Shown: piece by piece, positions 1-7,488 of the stretch
Numbering within the stretch: position 1 is the stretch's first letter
Layout of the letters: every line of letters begins with the position of its first letter
Program-made: the position numbers and the translations under genes
Source of the DNA: Streptomyces fumanus
Lineage (GTDB): Bacteria > Actinomycetota > Actinomycetes > Streptomycetales > Streptomycetaceae
Direction of reading: 5' to 3'
DNA: 64,000 bases
Assembly (NCBI RefSeq): GCF_014655295.1
Contig: NZ_BNBI01000009.1
Coordinates: forward strand, 124,001 to 188,000
Notes under the pieces: model-generated
Databases searched by the model: none
Told to the model about the DNA's origin: nothing
Seen by the model: only the letters and a program-made list of their open reading frames with translations

Positions 1-533
1 CACCGCGCTGTGGGCGCCGGCGGGGAGCTGACCGGCGGGCCGCCGGCCCCGGCCGCCCGGTCGCGGGGCTCCTCGGGCGGGTCGTACGTCATCAGCAGCA
101 GCACGACGAGCCCGAGGACGCCCACCATCAGCAGGGTCACCGGCCAGCCCGCCAGGCCCCAGGCGAAGGCGCCGAGCAGCCCGTGCACCACGGCGGCGCT
201 GACCAGCAGGATCTTTCCCAGCCCGGCGGGCGGGCGGTCGCGGATGGCGACCAGCAGGGCGACCAGGGCGCACAGGGCGAAGTAGAGCCCGAAGACCACT
301 CCGCCGATCTTCGAGGACAGCGACATGGTGTCCGGGTCGAGGCCGGCCAGCGACATCCGCTGCCGGGCCACCACCACCCCGAGGAACCAGTTCAGCGCCG
401 CGACGCCGAGCGCCTCGGCGAACAGCACGACCGCCACGGTCCACGCCACCGGTCTGCGCACCGGCCCCCACCCACTTTCGAGCACGACTGCGGTCACCCC
501 GAGCAGGTCCTCGGCGACATGAACGCTACTCAC
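1..533 (-). CDS. Integral membrane protein, 3' end cut by window edge
   Basis: This minus-strand frame stays open from a GTG at 533 to the window edge, so the C-terminus is missing. The visible part, about 177 residues, shows four hydrophobic stretches: AVVLFAEALGVAALNWFLGVVVA, a segment around FGLYFALCALVALLVAI, one around ILLVSAAVVHGLLGAFAW, and one around VTLLMVGVLGLVVLLLM. A proline-rich tail follows. I do not recognise the family and infer only a small four-helix membrane protein. The start is uncertain: GTG 461, just before RRPVAWT, is also possible and has a G-rich stretch upstream. It is divergent from the carboxylase gene across about 290 bases in which I see no further gene. Confidence 0.6.
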   Translation of the reverse strand, partial: MSSVHVAEDLLGVTAVVLESGWGPVRRPVAWTVAVVLFAEALGVAALNWFLGVVVARQRMSLAGLDPDTMSLSSKIGGVVFGLYFALCALVALLVAIRDRPPAGLGKILLVSAAVVHGLLGAFAWGLAGWPVTLLMVGVLGLVVLLLMTYDPPEEPRDRAAGAGGPPVSSPPAPTAR

Positions 534-825
534 CGGTAAACCGGGGGACAAGACTCCTGCGGACGGCAAAGAATCGTTGGGCCATTCGTAGGGACTCCAC
601 AAAGAAACCGAGTGGGGCGCAGCACGCTCTCACAGAGACCTTGGCCACACCCGGGGGCTAGGGTTTTCCGGAGGAGTCCTGCGTACCGCGGTGCGACAAG
701 GACTTTCACGGGTCGAGCGGGCCTCGAATCACGCTCCGTGTGGGCAAGCTCACCATTGGGGACGGGTCGAAGTGCCGTGTCGGCAGTCCCTAAACTCGGC
801 TTGTTTCAAGGAGGGAGCCTCAATC

Positions 826-2598
826 GTGCGCAAGGTGCTCATCGCCAATCGTGGCGAAATCGCTGTCCGCGTGGCCCGGGCGTGCCGGGACGCCGGGATC
901 GCGAGCGTGGCCGTCTACGCCGACCCGGACCGGGACGCGCTCCATGTCCGCGCCGCGGATGAGGCGTTCGCCCTGGGCGGTGACACCCCGGGCACCAGCT
1001 ACCTGGTCATCGAGAAGGTGCTGAAGGCGGCGCGCGAGTCCGGCGCGGACGCGGTCCACCCCGGCTACGGCTTCCTCTCGGAGAACGCCGAGTTCGCCCA
1101 GGCCGTCCTGGACGCCGGGCTGATCTGGATCGGCCCGCCGCCGCAGGCCATCCGCGACCTCGGTGACAAGGTCGCCGCCCGGCACATCGCCCAGCGGGCC
1201 GGCGCCCCCCTGGTGGCCGGCACCCCCGACCCGGTCTCGGGCGCGGACGAGGTCGTCGCGTTCGCCGAGGAGCACGGTCTGCCGATCGCCATCAAGGCGG
1301 CCTTCGGCGGCGGCGGCCGGGGCCTGAAGGTGGCCCGGACGCTGGAGGAGGTCCCGGAGCTGTACGACTCCGCGGTGCGCGAGGCGGTGGCCGCGTTCGG
1401 CCGCGGCGAGTGCTTCGTGGAGCGCTACCTCGACAAGCCCCGGCACGTGGAGACCCAGTGCCTGGCCGACACCCACGGCAACGTGGTCGTCGTCTCCACC
1501 CGTGACTGCTCCCTGCAGCGCCGCCACCAGAAGCTGGTCGAGGAGGCCCCCGCGCCGTTCCTCTCCGAGGCCCAGATGGCGGAGCTGTACCGCGCCTCCA
1601 AGGCGATCCTGAAGGAGGCCGGCTACGTCGGCGCCGGCACGGTGGAGTTCCTGGTCGGCGTGGACGGCACGATCTCCTTCCTGGAGGTCAACACCCGTCT
1701 GCAGGTGGAGCACCCGGTCACCGAGGAGGTCGCCGGCATCGACCTGGTCCGCGAGATGTTCCGCATCGCCGACGGCGAGGAACTCGGCTACGGCGACCCG
1801 GTGCTGCGCGGCCACTCCTTCGAGTTCCGCATCAACGGCGAGGACCCGGGCCGCAACTTCCTGCCCGCCCCCGGCACCGTCACCACCTTCGCCCCGCCGT
1901 CCGGCCCCGGCGTCCGCCTGGACGCGGGCGTGGAGTCGGGCTCGGTCATCGGCCCGGCCTGGGACTCGCTGCTGGCCAAGCTGATCGTCACCGGCCGCAC
2001 CCGCAAGGAGGCGCTGGAGCGCGCCTCCCGCGCCCTGGAGGAGTTCACCGTCGAGGGCATGGCCACCGCCCTGCCCTTCCACCGCGCGGTCGTCAAGGAC
2101 CCGGCGTTCGCCCCCGAGCTGACCGGCTCCACCGACCCGTTCACGGTCCACACCCGGTGGATCGAGACGGAGTTCGTCAACGAGATCAAGCCGTTCGCCG
2201 CCCCGGCCGACACCGACGCGGACGAGGAGACCGGCCGCGAGACGGTGGTCGTCGAGGTCGGCGGCAAGCGCCTGGAGGTCTCGCTGCCCTCCTCGCTGGG
2301 CATGTCGCTGGCCCGCACCGGCCTGGCCGCCGGGGCCAAGCCCAAGCGCCGCGCGGCCAAGAAGTCCGGCCCCGCCGCCTCCGGTGACACCCTCGCCTCC
2401 CCGATGCAGGGCACCATCGTGAAGATCGCCGTGGAGGAGGGCCAGGAGGTCAAGGAGGGCGACCTGATCGTCGTCCTGGAGGCGATGAAGATGGAGCAGC
2501 CCTTGAACGCCCACAAGGCGGGCACCGTCAAGGGCCTGTCCGCGGAGGTCGGCGCCTCCATCACCTCGGGCGCCGCGATCTGCGAGATCAAGGACTGA
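826..2598 (+). CDS. accA2: Acetyl/propionyl-CoA carboxylase alpha subunit (biotin carboxylase + BCCP)
   Basis: Biotin-dependent acyl-CoA carboxylase alpha chain of 590 residues. It carboxylates biotin using ATP and bicarbonate, and the carboxyl goes to a separate beta subunit to make malonyl- or methylmalonyl-CoA. The N-terminal biotin carboxylase begins RKVLIANRGEIAVRVARAC. The ATP-grasp glycine-rich loop GGGGRGLKVA is near residue 162, and the VNTRLQVEHPVTE signature follows. The C-terminal biotinyl domain carries EAMKM with the biotinylated lysine near residue 555. The GTG at 826 is preceded by AAGGAGG at 808-814, which decides the start. The length equals that of S. coelicolor AccA2. No carboxyltransferase gene lies beside it, so the partner must be encoded elsewhere. 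Confidence 0.95.
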   Translation: MRKVLIANRGEIAVRVARACRDAGIASVAVYADPDRDALHVRAADEAFALGGDTPGTSYLVIEKVLKAARESGADAVHPGYGFLSENAEFAQAVLDAGLIWIGPPPQAIRDLGDKVAARHIAQRAGAPLVAGTPDPVSGADEVVAFAEEHGLPIAIKAAFGGGGRGLKVARTLEEVPELYDSAVREAVAAFGRGECFVERYLDKPRHVETQCLADTHGNVVVVSTRDCSLQRRHQKLVEEAPAPFLSEAQMAELYRASKAILKEAGYVGAGTVEFLVGVDGTISFLEVNTRLQVEHPVTEEVAGIDLVREMFRIADGEELGYGDPVLRGHSFEFRINGEDPGRNFLPAPGTVTTFAPPSGPGVRLDAGVESGSVIGPAWDSLLAKLIVTGRTRKEALERASRALEEFTVEGMATALPFHRAVVKDPAFAPELTGSTDPFTVHTRWIETEFVNEIKPFAAPADTDADEETGRETVVVEVGGKRLEVSLPSSLGMSLARTGLAAGAKPKRRAAKKSGPAASGDTLASPMQGTIVKIAVEEGQEVKEGDLIVVLEAMKMEQPLNAHKAGTVKGLSAEVGASITSGAAICEIKD

Positions 2599-2680
2599 CG
2601 TCCGGTACGACGCCGCCGAGGCGCCCGGCGGACCGGGAGACCGGTTCCGTACGGGCGCTTCGTCGTCCCCGGCGGCGCCC

Positions 2681-3658
2681 TCAGCGGCGGCGCAGGTCGG
2701 CCACCCGGGCCCGCTGCTCCGCCGCGGCGGCGCCCTGCTCACCGAGGGCCGTGGCCGCCCGGAACCCCGTCCCGGCGCCGGGGCCCTGACGGCGCGGCCC
2801 GGGGAGCGCCACGTCCCGGCGCTGCCGGGCCGGTCCGGCCTCACCCCCCGCGCTGCCCGGGCCCGGTGCTCCCCCCGGCGTACCGGCCACCGCGATCTGC
2901 ACGCCCTGGTCGGCGAGGGCCTGCAGTTCGGTGCCCGCCCGGTCGTCGTGGGCGGGGGGTTCGTCGGTGACCAGCCGGGTGATGACGTCCGTCGGCACGG
3001 TCTGGAACATGGTGTCGGTGCCGAGCTTGGTGTGGTCGGCGAGGACCACGACCTCGGCGGCAGCCTGCACCAGCGCCCGGTCGACGGAGGCGGAGAGCAT
3101 GTTGGAGGTGGACAGGCCCCGCTCGGCGGTCAGGCCGCTGCCCGACAGGAACGCCTTGGACACCCGCAGCCCTTGCAGGGACTGCTCGGCCCCGCTGCCG
3201 ACGAGGGCGTAGTTGGAGCCCCGCAGGGTGCCGCCGGTCATCACCACCTCGACCCGGTTGGCGTGCGCCAGGGCCTGGGCCACCAGCAGCGAGTTGGTGA
3301 CGACGGTCAGGCCGGGCACCCGCGCGAGCCGGCGGGCCAGCTCCTGGGTGGTGGTGCCCGCCCCGACCACGATGGCCTCGCCCTCGGCGACGAGGCCCGC
3401 GGCGAGATCGGCGATGGCCGTCTTCTCGGCGGTCGCGAGATGGGATTTCTGCGGAAAGCCGGACTCCCGCGTGAAGCCGCCCGGCAGTACCGCACCGCCG
3501 TGCCGGCGGTCAAGGAGTCCTTCTGCCTCCAGTGCGCGCACGTCCCGCCGTACGGTCACTTCGGAGGTCTGGACGACGCGGGCGAGTTCACGGAGCGACA
3601 CGGCCCCGTTCGCTCGCACCATTTCGAGGATCAATTGGCGACGTTCTGCAGCGAACAC
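2681..3658 (-). CDS. DeoR-family transcriptional regulator
   Basis: Sugar-phosphate-sensing DeoR-type repressor. The N-terminal winged helix has the family signature SEVTVRRDVRALEAEGLLDRRHGG at about residues 31-54. The effector domain follows, with GAGTTTQELARRL and TNSLLVAQALA, and later LADHTKLG. Family members are about 255 residues long; this one reads 325 because about 65 low-complexity residues rich in Gly, Ala, Pro and Arg follow the effector domain. The start is a GTG with no clear ribosome binding site, and a TACTGT sequence 7 bases upstream could be the -10 of a leaderless transcript. It is convergent with the carboxylase gene. It is the nearest candidate to control the nucleoside genes, but none of the shared palindromes lies at its own promoter. 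Confidence 0.85.
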   Translation of the reverse strand: MFAAERRQLILEMVRANGAVSLRELARVVQTSEVTVRRDVRALEAEGLLDRRHGGAVLPGGFTRESGFPQKSHLATAEKTAIADLAAGLVAEGEAIVVGAGTTTQELARRLARVPGLTVVTNSLLVAQALAHANRVEVVMTGGTLRGSNYALVGSGAEQSLQGLRVSKAFLSGSGLTAERGLSTSNMLSASVDRALVQAAAEVVVLADHTKLGTDTMFQTVPTDVITRLVTDEPPAHDDRAGTELQALADQGVQIAVAGTPGGAPGPGSAGGEAGPARQRRDVALPGPRRQGPGAGTGFRAATALGEQGAAAAEQRARVADLRRR

Positions 3659-3685
3659 GAAACTGACAGTAACGCGGCTGACCGT

Positions 3686-3698
3686 CTGCTTTCAGCAG
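3686..3698. promoter_or_regulatory. Inverted repeat upstream of the DeoR gene
   Basis: CTGCT-TTC-AGCAG, a short dyad 28 bases upstream of the GTG of the DeoR-type gene. DeoR proteins often bind their own promoter, so this could be an autoregulatory operator. It is short and could be chance. Confidence 0.3.
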
Positions 3699-3790
3699 TT
3701 TGCGCCGAATAACAGAAGTTGTTCGCAGCGGCCACCGAGAAGTGGTATAGGGCCTAGTCCGCCCGACTATGCCGCCCGCACCCCCGGCGA

Positions 3791-3851
3791 CTCCCCGTCA
3801 CCGGCGGGGAGCCGCTTCCGGCCGCCGGGACCCGGCCGTGTCCTCGGCCGG
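3791..3851 (-). terminator. Hairpin pair downstream of the quinone dehydrogenase gene
   Basis: Two GC-rich hairpins lie directly after the stop at 3852 on the minus strand: CCGGCCG/CGGCCGG with arms at 3832-3838 and 3845-3851, and CTCCCCG/CGGGGAG with arms at 3791-3797 and 3805-3811. There is no U tract, which is common in Streptomyces. Confidence 0.4.
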
Positions 3852-5300
3852 TCAGCCCTCGGCGCCGGTCTTGCGGGTGTGCAGTTGCCGCGCCACCTCG
3901 GCGATCGACCCCGAGAGGGAGGGGTAGACGGTGAAGGCGTTCGCGATCTGTTCGACCGTCAGATTGTTGTCGACCGCGATCGAGATGGGGTGGATGAGTT
4001 CCGAGGCGCGCGGCGCGACGACCACCCCGCCGACCACGATCCCGGTGCCCGGCCGGCAGAAGATCTTGACGAAGCCGTCCCGGATGCCCTGCATCTTGGC
4101 GCGCGGGTTGCGCAGCAGCGGCAGCTTGACCACGCGGGCGTCGATCTTCCCCGCGTCCACGTCGGACTGCGAGTACCCCACCGTGGCGATCTCGGGGTCG
4201 GTGAAGACGTTGGACGAGACGGTCTTGAGGTCCAGCGGGGTGACCGCGTCGCCCAGGAAGTGGTACATGGCGATCCGGCCCTGCATGGCGGCGACGGACG
4301 CCAGCGCGAAGACGCCGGTCACGTCACCGGCGGCGTACACGCCCGGCGCCGAGGTGCGGGAGACCTTGTCGGTCTTGATGTGCCCGGAGTCCTTGAGCCG
4401 GACGCCGGCCTCCTCCAGGCCCATCCCCTCGGTGTTGGGGATGGCGCCGACCGCCATCAGGCAGTGCGACCCGGTGATCACGCGCCCGTCGGCGAGGGTG
4501 ACCTCGACCCGGTCGCCGACCCGCTTGGCGGACTGGGCGCGGGAGCGGGCCATCACGTTCATCCCGCGGCGCCGGAAGACGTCCTCCAGCACGGCGGCGG
4601 CGTCCGGGTCCTCGCCGGGCAGCACTCGGTCCCGGGACGACACCAGGGTGACTCGGGAGCCCAGCGCCTGGTAGGCGCCGGCGAACTCGGCGCCGGTGAC
4701 GCCGGACCCGACCACGATCAGTTCCTCGGGCAGCTCGTCGAGGTCGTAGACCTGGGTCCAGTTCAGGATGCGCTCGCCGTCGGGGCGGGCGTCGGGCAGC
4801 TCGCGGGGGTGCCCGCCGGTCGCGATGAGCACGGCGTCGGCGGTGAGCGTCTCCTCGGTGCCGTCGGCGGCCCGGACCACGACCTTGCGGGAGCCGTCCA
4901 GCGCCTGCATGCCCTCCAGCCGGCCGCGCCCGCGCATCACCCGGGCGCCGGCCCGGGTCACGGAGGCGGTGATGTCGTGCGACTGGGCCAGCGCGAGGCG
5001 CTTCACCCGGCGGTTGACCTTGCCGAGGTCCACGCCGACCACCCGGGCGGACTGCTCCATCGGCGGGGTGTCGTCGGCGACGATGATGCCCAGCTCCTCG
5101 TAGGAGGAGTCGAAGGTGGTCATCACCTCGGCCGTGGCGATCAGGGTCTTCGACGGCACGCAGTCGGTGAGCACCGACGCCCCGCCCAGACCGTCGCAGT
5201 CGACGACGGTCACCTCCGCGCCGAGCTGCGCGGCGACCAGCGCCGCTTCGTATCCGCCGGGTCCGCCACCGATGATCACGATCCGAGTCACGTACTCCAT
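3852..5300 (-). CDS. lpdA: NAD(P)H-quinone dehydrogenase (LpdA-like flavoprotein)
   Basis: Flavoprotein of the pyridine nucleotide-disulfide oxidoreductase family, 482 residues. The FAD-binding GGGPGGYEAA is at residues 11-20, the NAD(P)-binding VVGSGVTGAEFAG is in the middle, and the second FAD motif is GVYAAGDVTG. The region that in lipoamide dehydrogenase carries CxxxxC reads GGASVLTDCVPSK: only Cys47 is present and residue 42 is Ser. This matches the mycobacterial LpdA (Rv3303c) type, which cannot act as a disulfide reductase and reduces quinones instead. The ATG at 5300 begins MEYVTRIVII. The mycobacterial homologue also lies beside the nucleoside phosphorylase and phosphomannomutase genes, so the neighbourhood is old. 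Confidence 0.88.
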   Translation of the reverse strand: MEYVTRIVIIGGGPGGYEAALVAAQLGAEVTVVDCDGLGGASVLTDCVPSKTLIATAEVMTTFDSSYEELGIIVADDTPPMEQSARVVGVDLGKVNRRVKRLALAQSHDITASVTRAGARVMRGRGRLEGMQALDGSRKVVVRAADGTEETLTADAVLIATGGHPRELPDARPDGERILNWTQVYDLDELPEELIVVGSGVTGAEFAGAYQALGSRVTLVSSRDRVLPGEDPDAAAVLEDVFRRRGMNVMARSRAQSAKRVGDRVEVTLADGRVITGSHCLMAVGAIPNTEGMGLEEAGVRLKDSGHIKTDKVSRTSAPGVYAAGDVTGVFALASVAAMQGRIAMYHFLGDAVTPLDLKTVSSNVFTDPEIATVGYSQSDVDAGKIDARVVKLPLLRNPRAKMQGIRDGFVKIFCRPGTGIVVGGVVVAPRASELIHPISIAVDNNLTVEQIANAFTVYPSLSGSIAEVARQLHTRKTGAEG

Positions 5301-5384
5301 TGTCCCGTACGCCCCGCCGGACGGCCGCCCCGGGGGCCCGGCCGATACGCCCCCGTGATCCGGCGGAAGCCGTACCCTTCCCCC

Positions 5385-5822
5385 ATGTCGCTCTACGCCG
5401 CGTACGCCGGCAACCTCGACGCGCGGCTGATGTCCCGCCGCGCCCCCCACTCGCCGCTGCGCGCCACCGGCTGGCTCAACGGGTGGCGGCTGACCTTCGG
5501 GGGCGAGCAGATGGGCTGGGAGGGCGCGCTGGCGACGCTCGTGGAGGACCCGCTCTGCCAGGTCTTCGTCGCGCTGTACGACATCGCCCCGCCGGACGAG
5601 GACGCCCTGGACCGCTGGGAGGGCGCGGGCCTGGACATCTACCGCCGCACCCGGGTACGGGCGCACACCCTGGACGGCGAGGAGGGCGCCTGGACCTACG
5701 TCCTCAACGCCTACGAGGGCGGCCTGCCCTCCGCCCGCTACCTCGGCGAGATCGCCGACGCGGCGGAGTCCGCGGGCGCCCCCCACGACTATGTGATGGA
5801 GCTGCGCAAACGGCCCTGCTGA
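5385..5822 (+). CDS. Gamma-glutamylcyclotransferase-like protein
   Basis: A 145-residue protein that begins MSLYAAYAGNLDARLMSRR. The YAAYAGN strand-loop resembles the substrate-binding YGSN motif of the gamma-glutamylcyclotransferase (AIG2-like) fold. Family members cleave gamma-glutamyl peptides to 5-oxoproline, but many bacterial ones have no assigned substrate. The acidic stretch ALYDIAPPDEDALDRWEGAG around residues 64-84 contains the conserved glutamate region. There is no signal peptide, so it is cytoplasmic. It is divergent from the quinone dehydrogenase, with an 84-base gap that must hold both promoters. Confidence 0.75.
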   Translation: MSLYAAYAGNLDARLMSRRAPHSPLRATGWLNGWRLTFGGEQMGWEGALATLVEDPLCQVFVALYDIAPPDEDALDRWEGAGLDIYRRTRVRAHTLDGEEGAWTYVLNAYEGGLPSARYLGEIADAAESAGAPHDYVMELRKRPC

Positions 5823-5896
5823 GGCCGGCCGGCCCGGTACGCAAGGCCCGGTCGGAAACAAGGGGGCAACGATCAGGACGCCGTTGGCTCCATCAT

Positions 5897-5908
5897 CTAC
5901 GCGCGTAG
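5897..5908. promoter_or_regulatory. CTACGCGCGTAG palindrome, nucleoside-gene operator (copy 1)
   Basis: Perfect 12-bp palindrome CTACGCGCGTAG, 25 bases upstream of the GTG of the nucleoside phosphorylase. The same sequence lies before deoC, the adenosine deaminase gene and the nucleoside ABC transporter, which points to a shared repressor site. The regulator is not identified. Confidence 0.75.
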
Positions 5909-5933
5909 GCCGGGAGCGGTTACCCTCATCCGC

Positions 5934-6758
5934 GTGAACGCATCTCTTCTTCCGGACGACATCCAGGGCGACCCCTACGCCGCCGCCGACGCCGCCGCGG
6001 CCCGCCTGCGCGAACTGACCGGCGCCGACACCCACGACGTCGCCCTCGTGATGGGCTCCGGCTGGGCGCCGGCCGTGGACGCGCTCGGCACCCCCGAGGC
6101 CGAGCTGCAGGTCACCGACCTGCCCGGGTTCCCGCAGCCGGTGGTCGCGGGCCACGGCGGCAAGGTCCGCTCGTACCGGCTCGGCGACCGCCGCGCGCTG
6201 GTCTTCCTCGGCCGCACCCACTACTACGAGGGCCACGGCGTCGCCGCCGTCGCGCACGGCGTGCGCACCGCCGTCGCCGCCGGGGCGAAGACGGTCATCC
6301 TCACCAACGGGTGCGGGGGGCTGCGCGAGGGGATGCGTCCCGGCCAGCCGGTGCTGATCAGCGACCACATCAACCTCACCGCGACCTCGCCGATCGTCGG
6401 CGCGAACTTCGTGGACCTGACCGACCTGTACTCGCCGCGGCTGCGGGCGCTGTGCAAGGAGGTCGACCCGTCGCTGGAGGAGGGCGTCTACGCCCAGTTC
6501 CCCGGCCCGCACTACGAGACGCCGGCGGAGATCCGGATGGCCCGGGTCATCGGCGCGGACCTGGTGGGCATGTCCACGGTGCTGGAGGCCATCGCGGCCC
6601 GGGAGGCGGGGGCGGAGGTGCTGGGCATCTCCCTGGTGACCAACCTCGCGGCGGGGATGACGGGCGAGCCCCTCAACCACGAGGAAGTACTCCAGGCCGG
6701 CCGGGACTCGGCGGCCCGGATGGGCTCGCTGCTGGCTCAGGTGCTGGGGCGGCTGTAG
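5934..6758 (+). CDS. deoD: Purine-nucleoside phosphorylase
   Basis: Trimeric-type purine nucleoside phosphorylase of 274 residues, typical for actinobacteria. It splits inosine, guanosine and their deoxy forms with phosphate to base plus (deoxy)ribose-1-phosphate. Motifs: GSGWAP (residues 41-46), RTHYYEGHG phosphate/ribose site near residue 94, the NGCGGL loop, GPHYETPAE, and the base-binding SLVTNLAAGM. The start is GTG 5934; no strong ribosome binding site is visible, so the exact start is less sure. The operator palindrome lies 25 bases upstream. The downstream mutase gene would take ribose-1-phosphate to ribose-5-phosphate. Confidence 0.93.
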   Translation: MNASLLPDDIQGDPYAAADAAAARLRELTGADTHDVALVMGSGWAPAVDALGTPEAELQVTDLPGFPQPVVAGHGGKVRSYRLGDRRALVFLGRTHYYEGHGVAAVAHGVRTAVAAGAKTVILTNGCGGLREGMRPGQPVLISDHINLTATSPIVGANFVDLTDLYSPRLRALCKEVDPSLEEGVYAQFPGPHYETPAEIRMARVIGADLVGMSTVLEAIAAREAGAEVLGISLVTNLAAGMTGEPLNHEEVLQAGRDSAARMGSLLAQVLGRL

Positions 6759-6802
6759 GCACCGTCGAGGACCGGTCGCCGCGCTCTCGCCGGATCGGAC
6801 CT

Positions 6803-6831
6803 GTTGCGGGGTGCCGGTGGCACCCCGCAAC
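6803..6831. terminator. Bidirectional terminator hairpin
   Basis: Perfect 13-bp stem GTTGCGGGGTGCC / GGCACCCCGCAAC with a GGT loop, between the convergent stops at 6758 and 6837. It can serve both genes. Confidence 0.8.
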
Positions 6832-6836
6832 CGGCG

Positions 6837-7235
6837 TCAGGAGCCCTTGATCAGCTTCTTGACCTCGGGCGGGAGATCGCCCTCCAGGGACTGGACGACG
6901 AGGAGGACGTCCTCCGGTGCGTCGTCCACCGCGATGGCGACGCGCGGGTCGACCCCTTCGATCGCGTAGGCGACCGTCGAGTCCGGCGAGGCATGGCCGT
7001 CACCCGGTGAGTCGTCACATCCCGGCAGGACGGCTGGTCCCAGTTTCCTCCCGGCCTCGAACTCGGCATGGGCCACGTCCGAGTACATCCGCCCGTCGTA
7101 CTCGACCCGGAACTCGCAGGACGCCTCGGACTCTCCGTCGCCCGACGTCGCGCAGGCGGTGGACACGAGGACGGTGACCACCGCCACCAGTGCCCGCGAG
7201 ATGGTGTTCCGTCCGACCGGGAACACGGCCTTCAC
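6837..7235 (-). CDS. Putative lipoprotein, DUF6281-like
   Basis: A 132-residue exported protein. The GTG at 7235 has GGAGGAGG at 7243-7250, so this start is preferred over a longer one. The N-terminus MKAVFPVGRNTISR is followed by a hydrophobic core ALVAVVTVLV and a lipobox-like STAC, so a lipid anchor is likely. The mature part holds two further cysteines (SCEFRVEYDG and LPGCDDSPG) that could form a disulfide bridge. It resembles small Streptomyces proteins grouped as DUF6281. I know no function. It is convergent with the nucleoside phosphorylase and divergent from the mutase. Confidence 0.7.
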   Translation of the reverse strand: MKAVFPVGRNTISRALVAVVTVLVSTACATSGDGESEASCEFRVEYDGRMYSDVAHAEFEAGRKLGPAVLPGCDDSPGDGHASPDSTVAYAIEGVDPRVAIAVDDAPEDVLLVVQSLEGDLPPEVKKLIKGS

Positions 7236-7488
7236 CTTGGTGCCTCCTCCGAGAGCGTGGAGCGTCGGCTCCGGGTCAGTGGATGCCGCGGAGGCCGAGG
7301 ACGTCACCCGTGCCGAGGGTCCTCGCCCTCGTCGGACAACCGTAGATGTCCTTCGGTCCGAGAACATGCCCAGCGCGGGACAGCGTTACGGTTGGGGGCC
7401 CGCTGGGCCCCCGGCCTGCGCGATCCAGCCGACCGGCCCGGTGGAACGCGCACCGCCCCGCACCGAAGAGAAACGAGAGGTTGCCCCC

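Noticed and set aside
820..2844. Minus-strand open frame of 674 codons opposite the carboxylase gene
   Set aside because: Low-complexity Gly/Ala/Arg/Val sequence in the register complementary to a clear biotin carboxylase gene; typical shadow frame of high-GC DNA.
3213..5384. Long plus-strand frame extending upstream of the cyclotransferase-like gene
   Set aside because: Overlaps the quinone dehydrogenase and DeoR genes on the other strand; only the part from ATG 5385 resembles a protein family.
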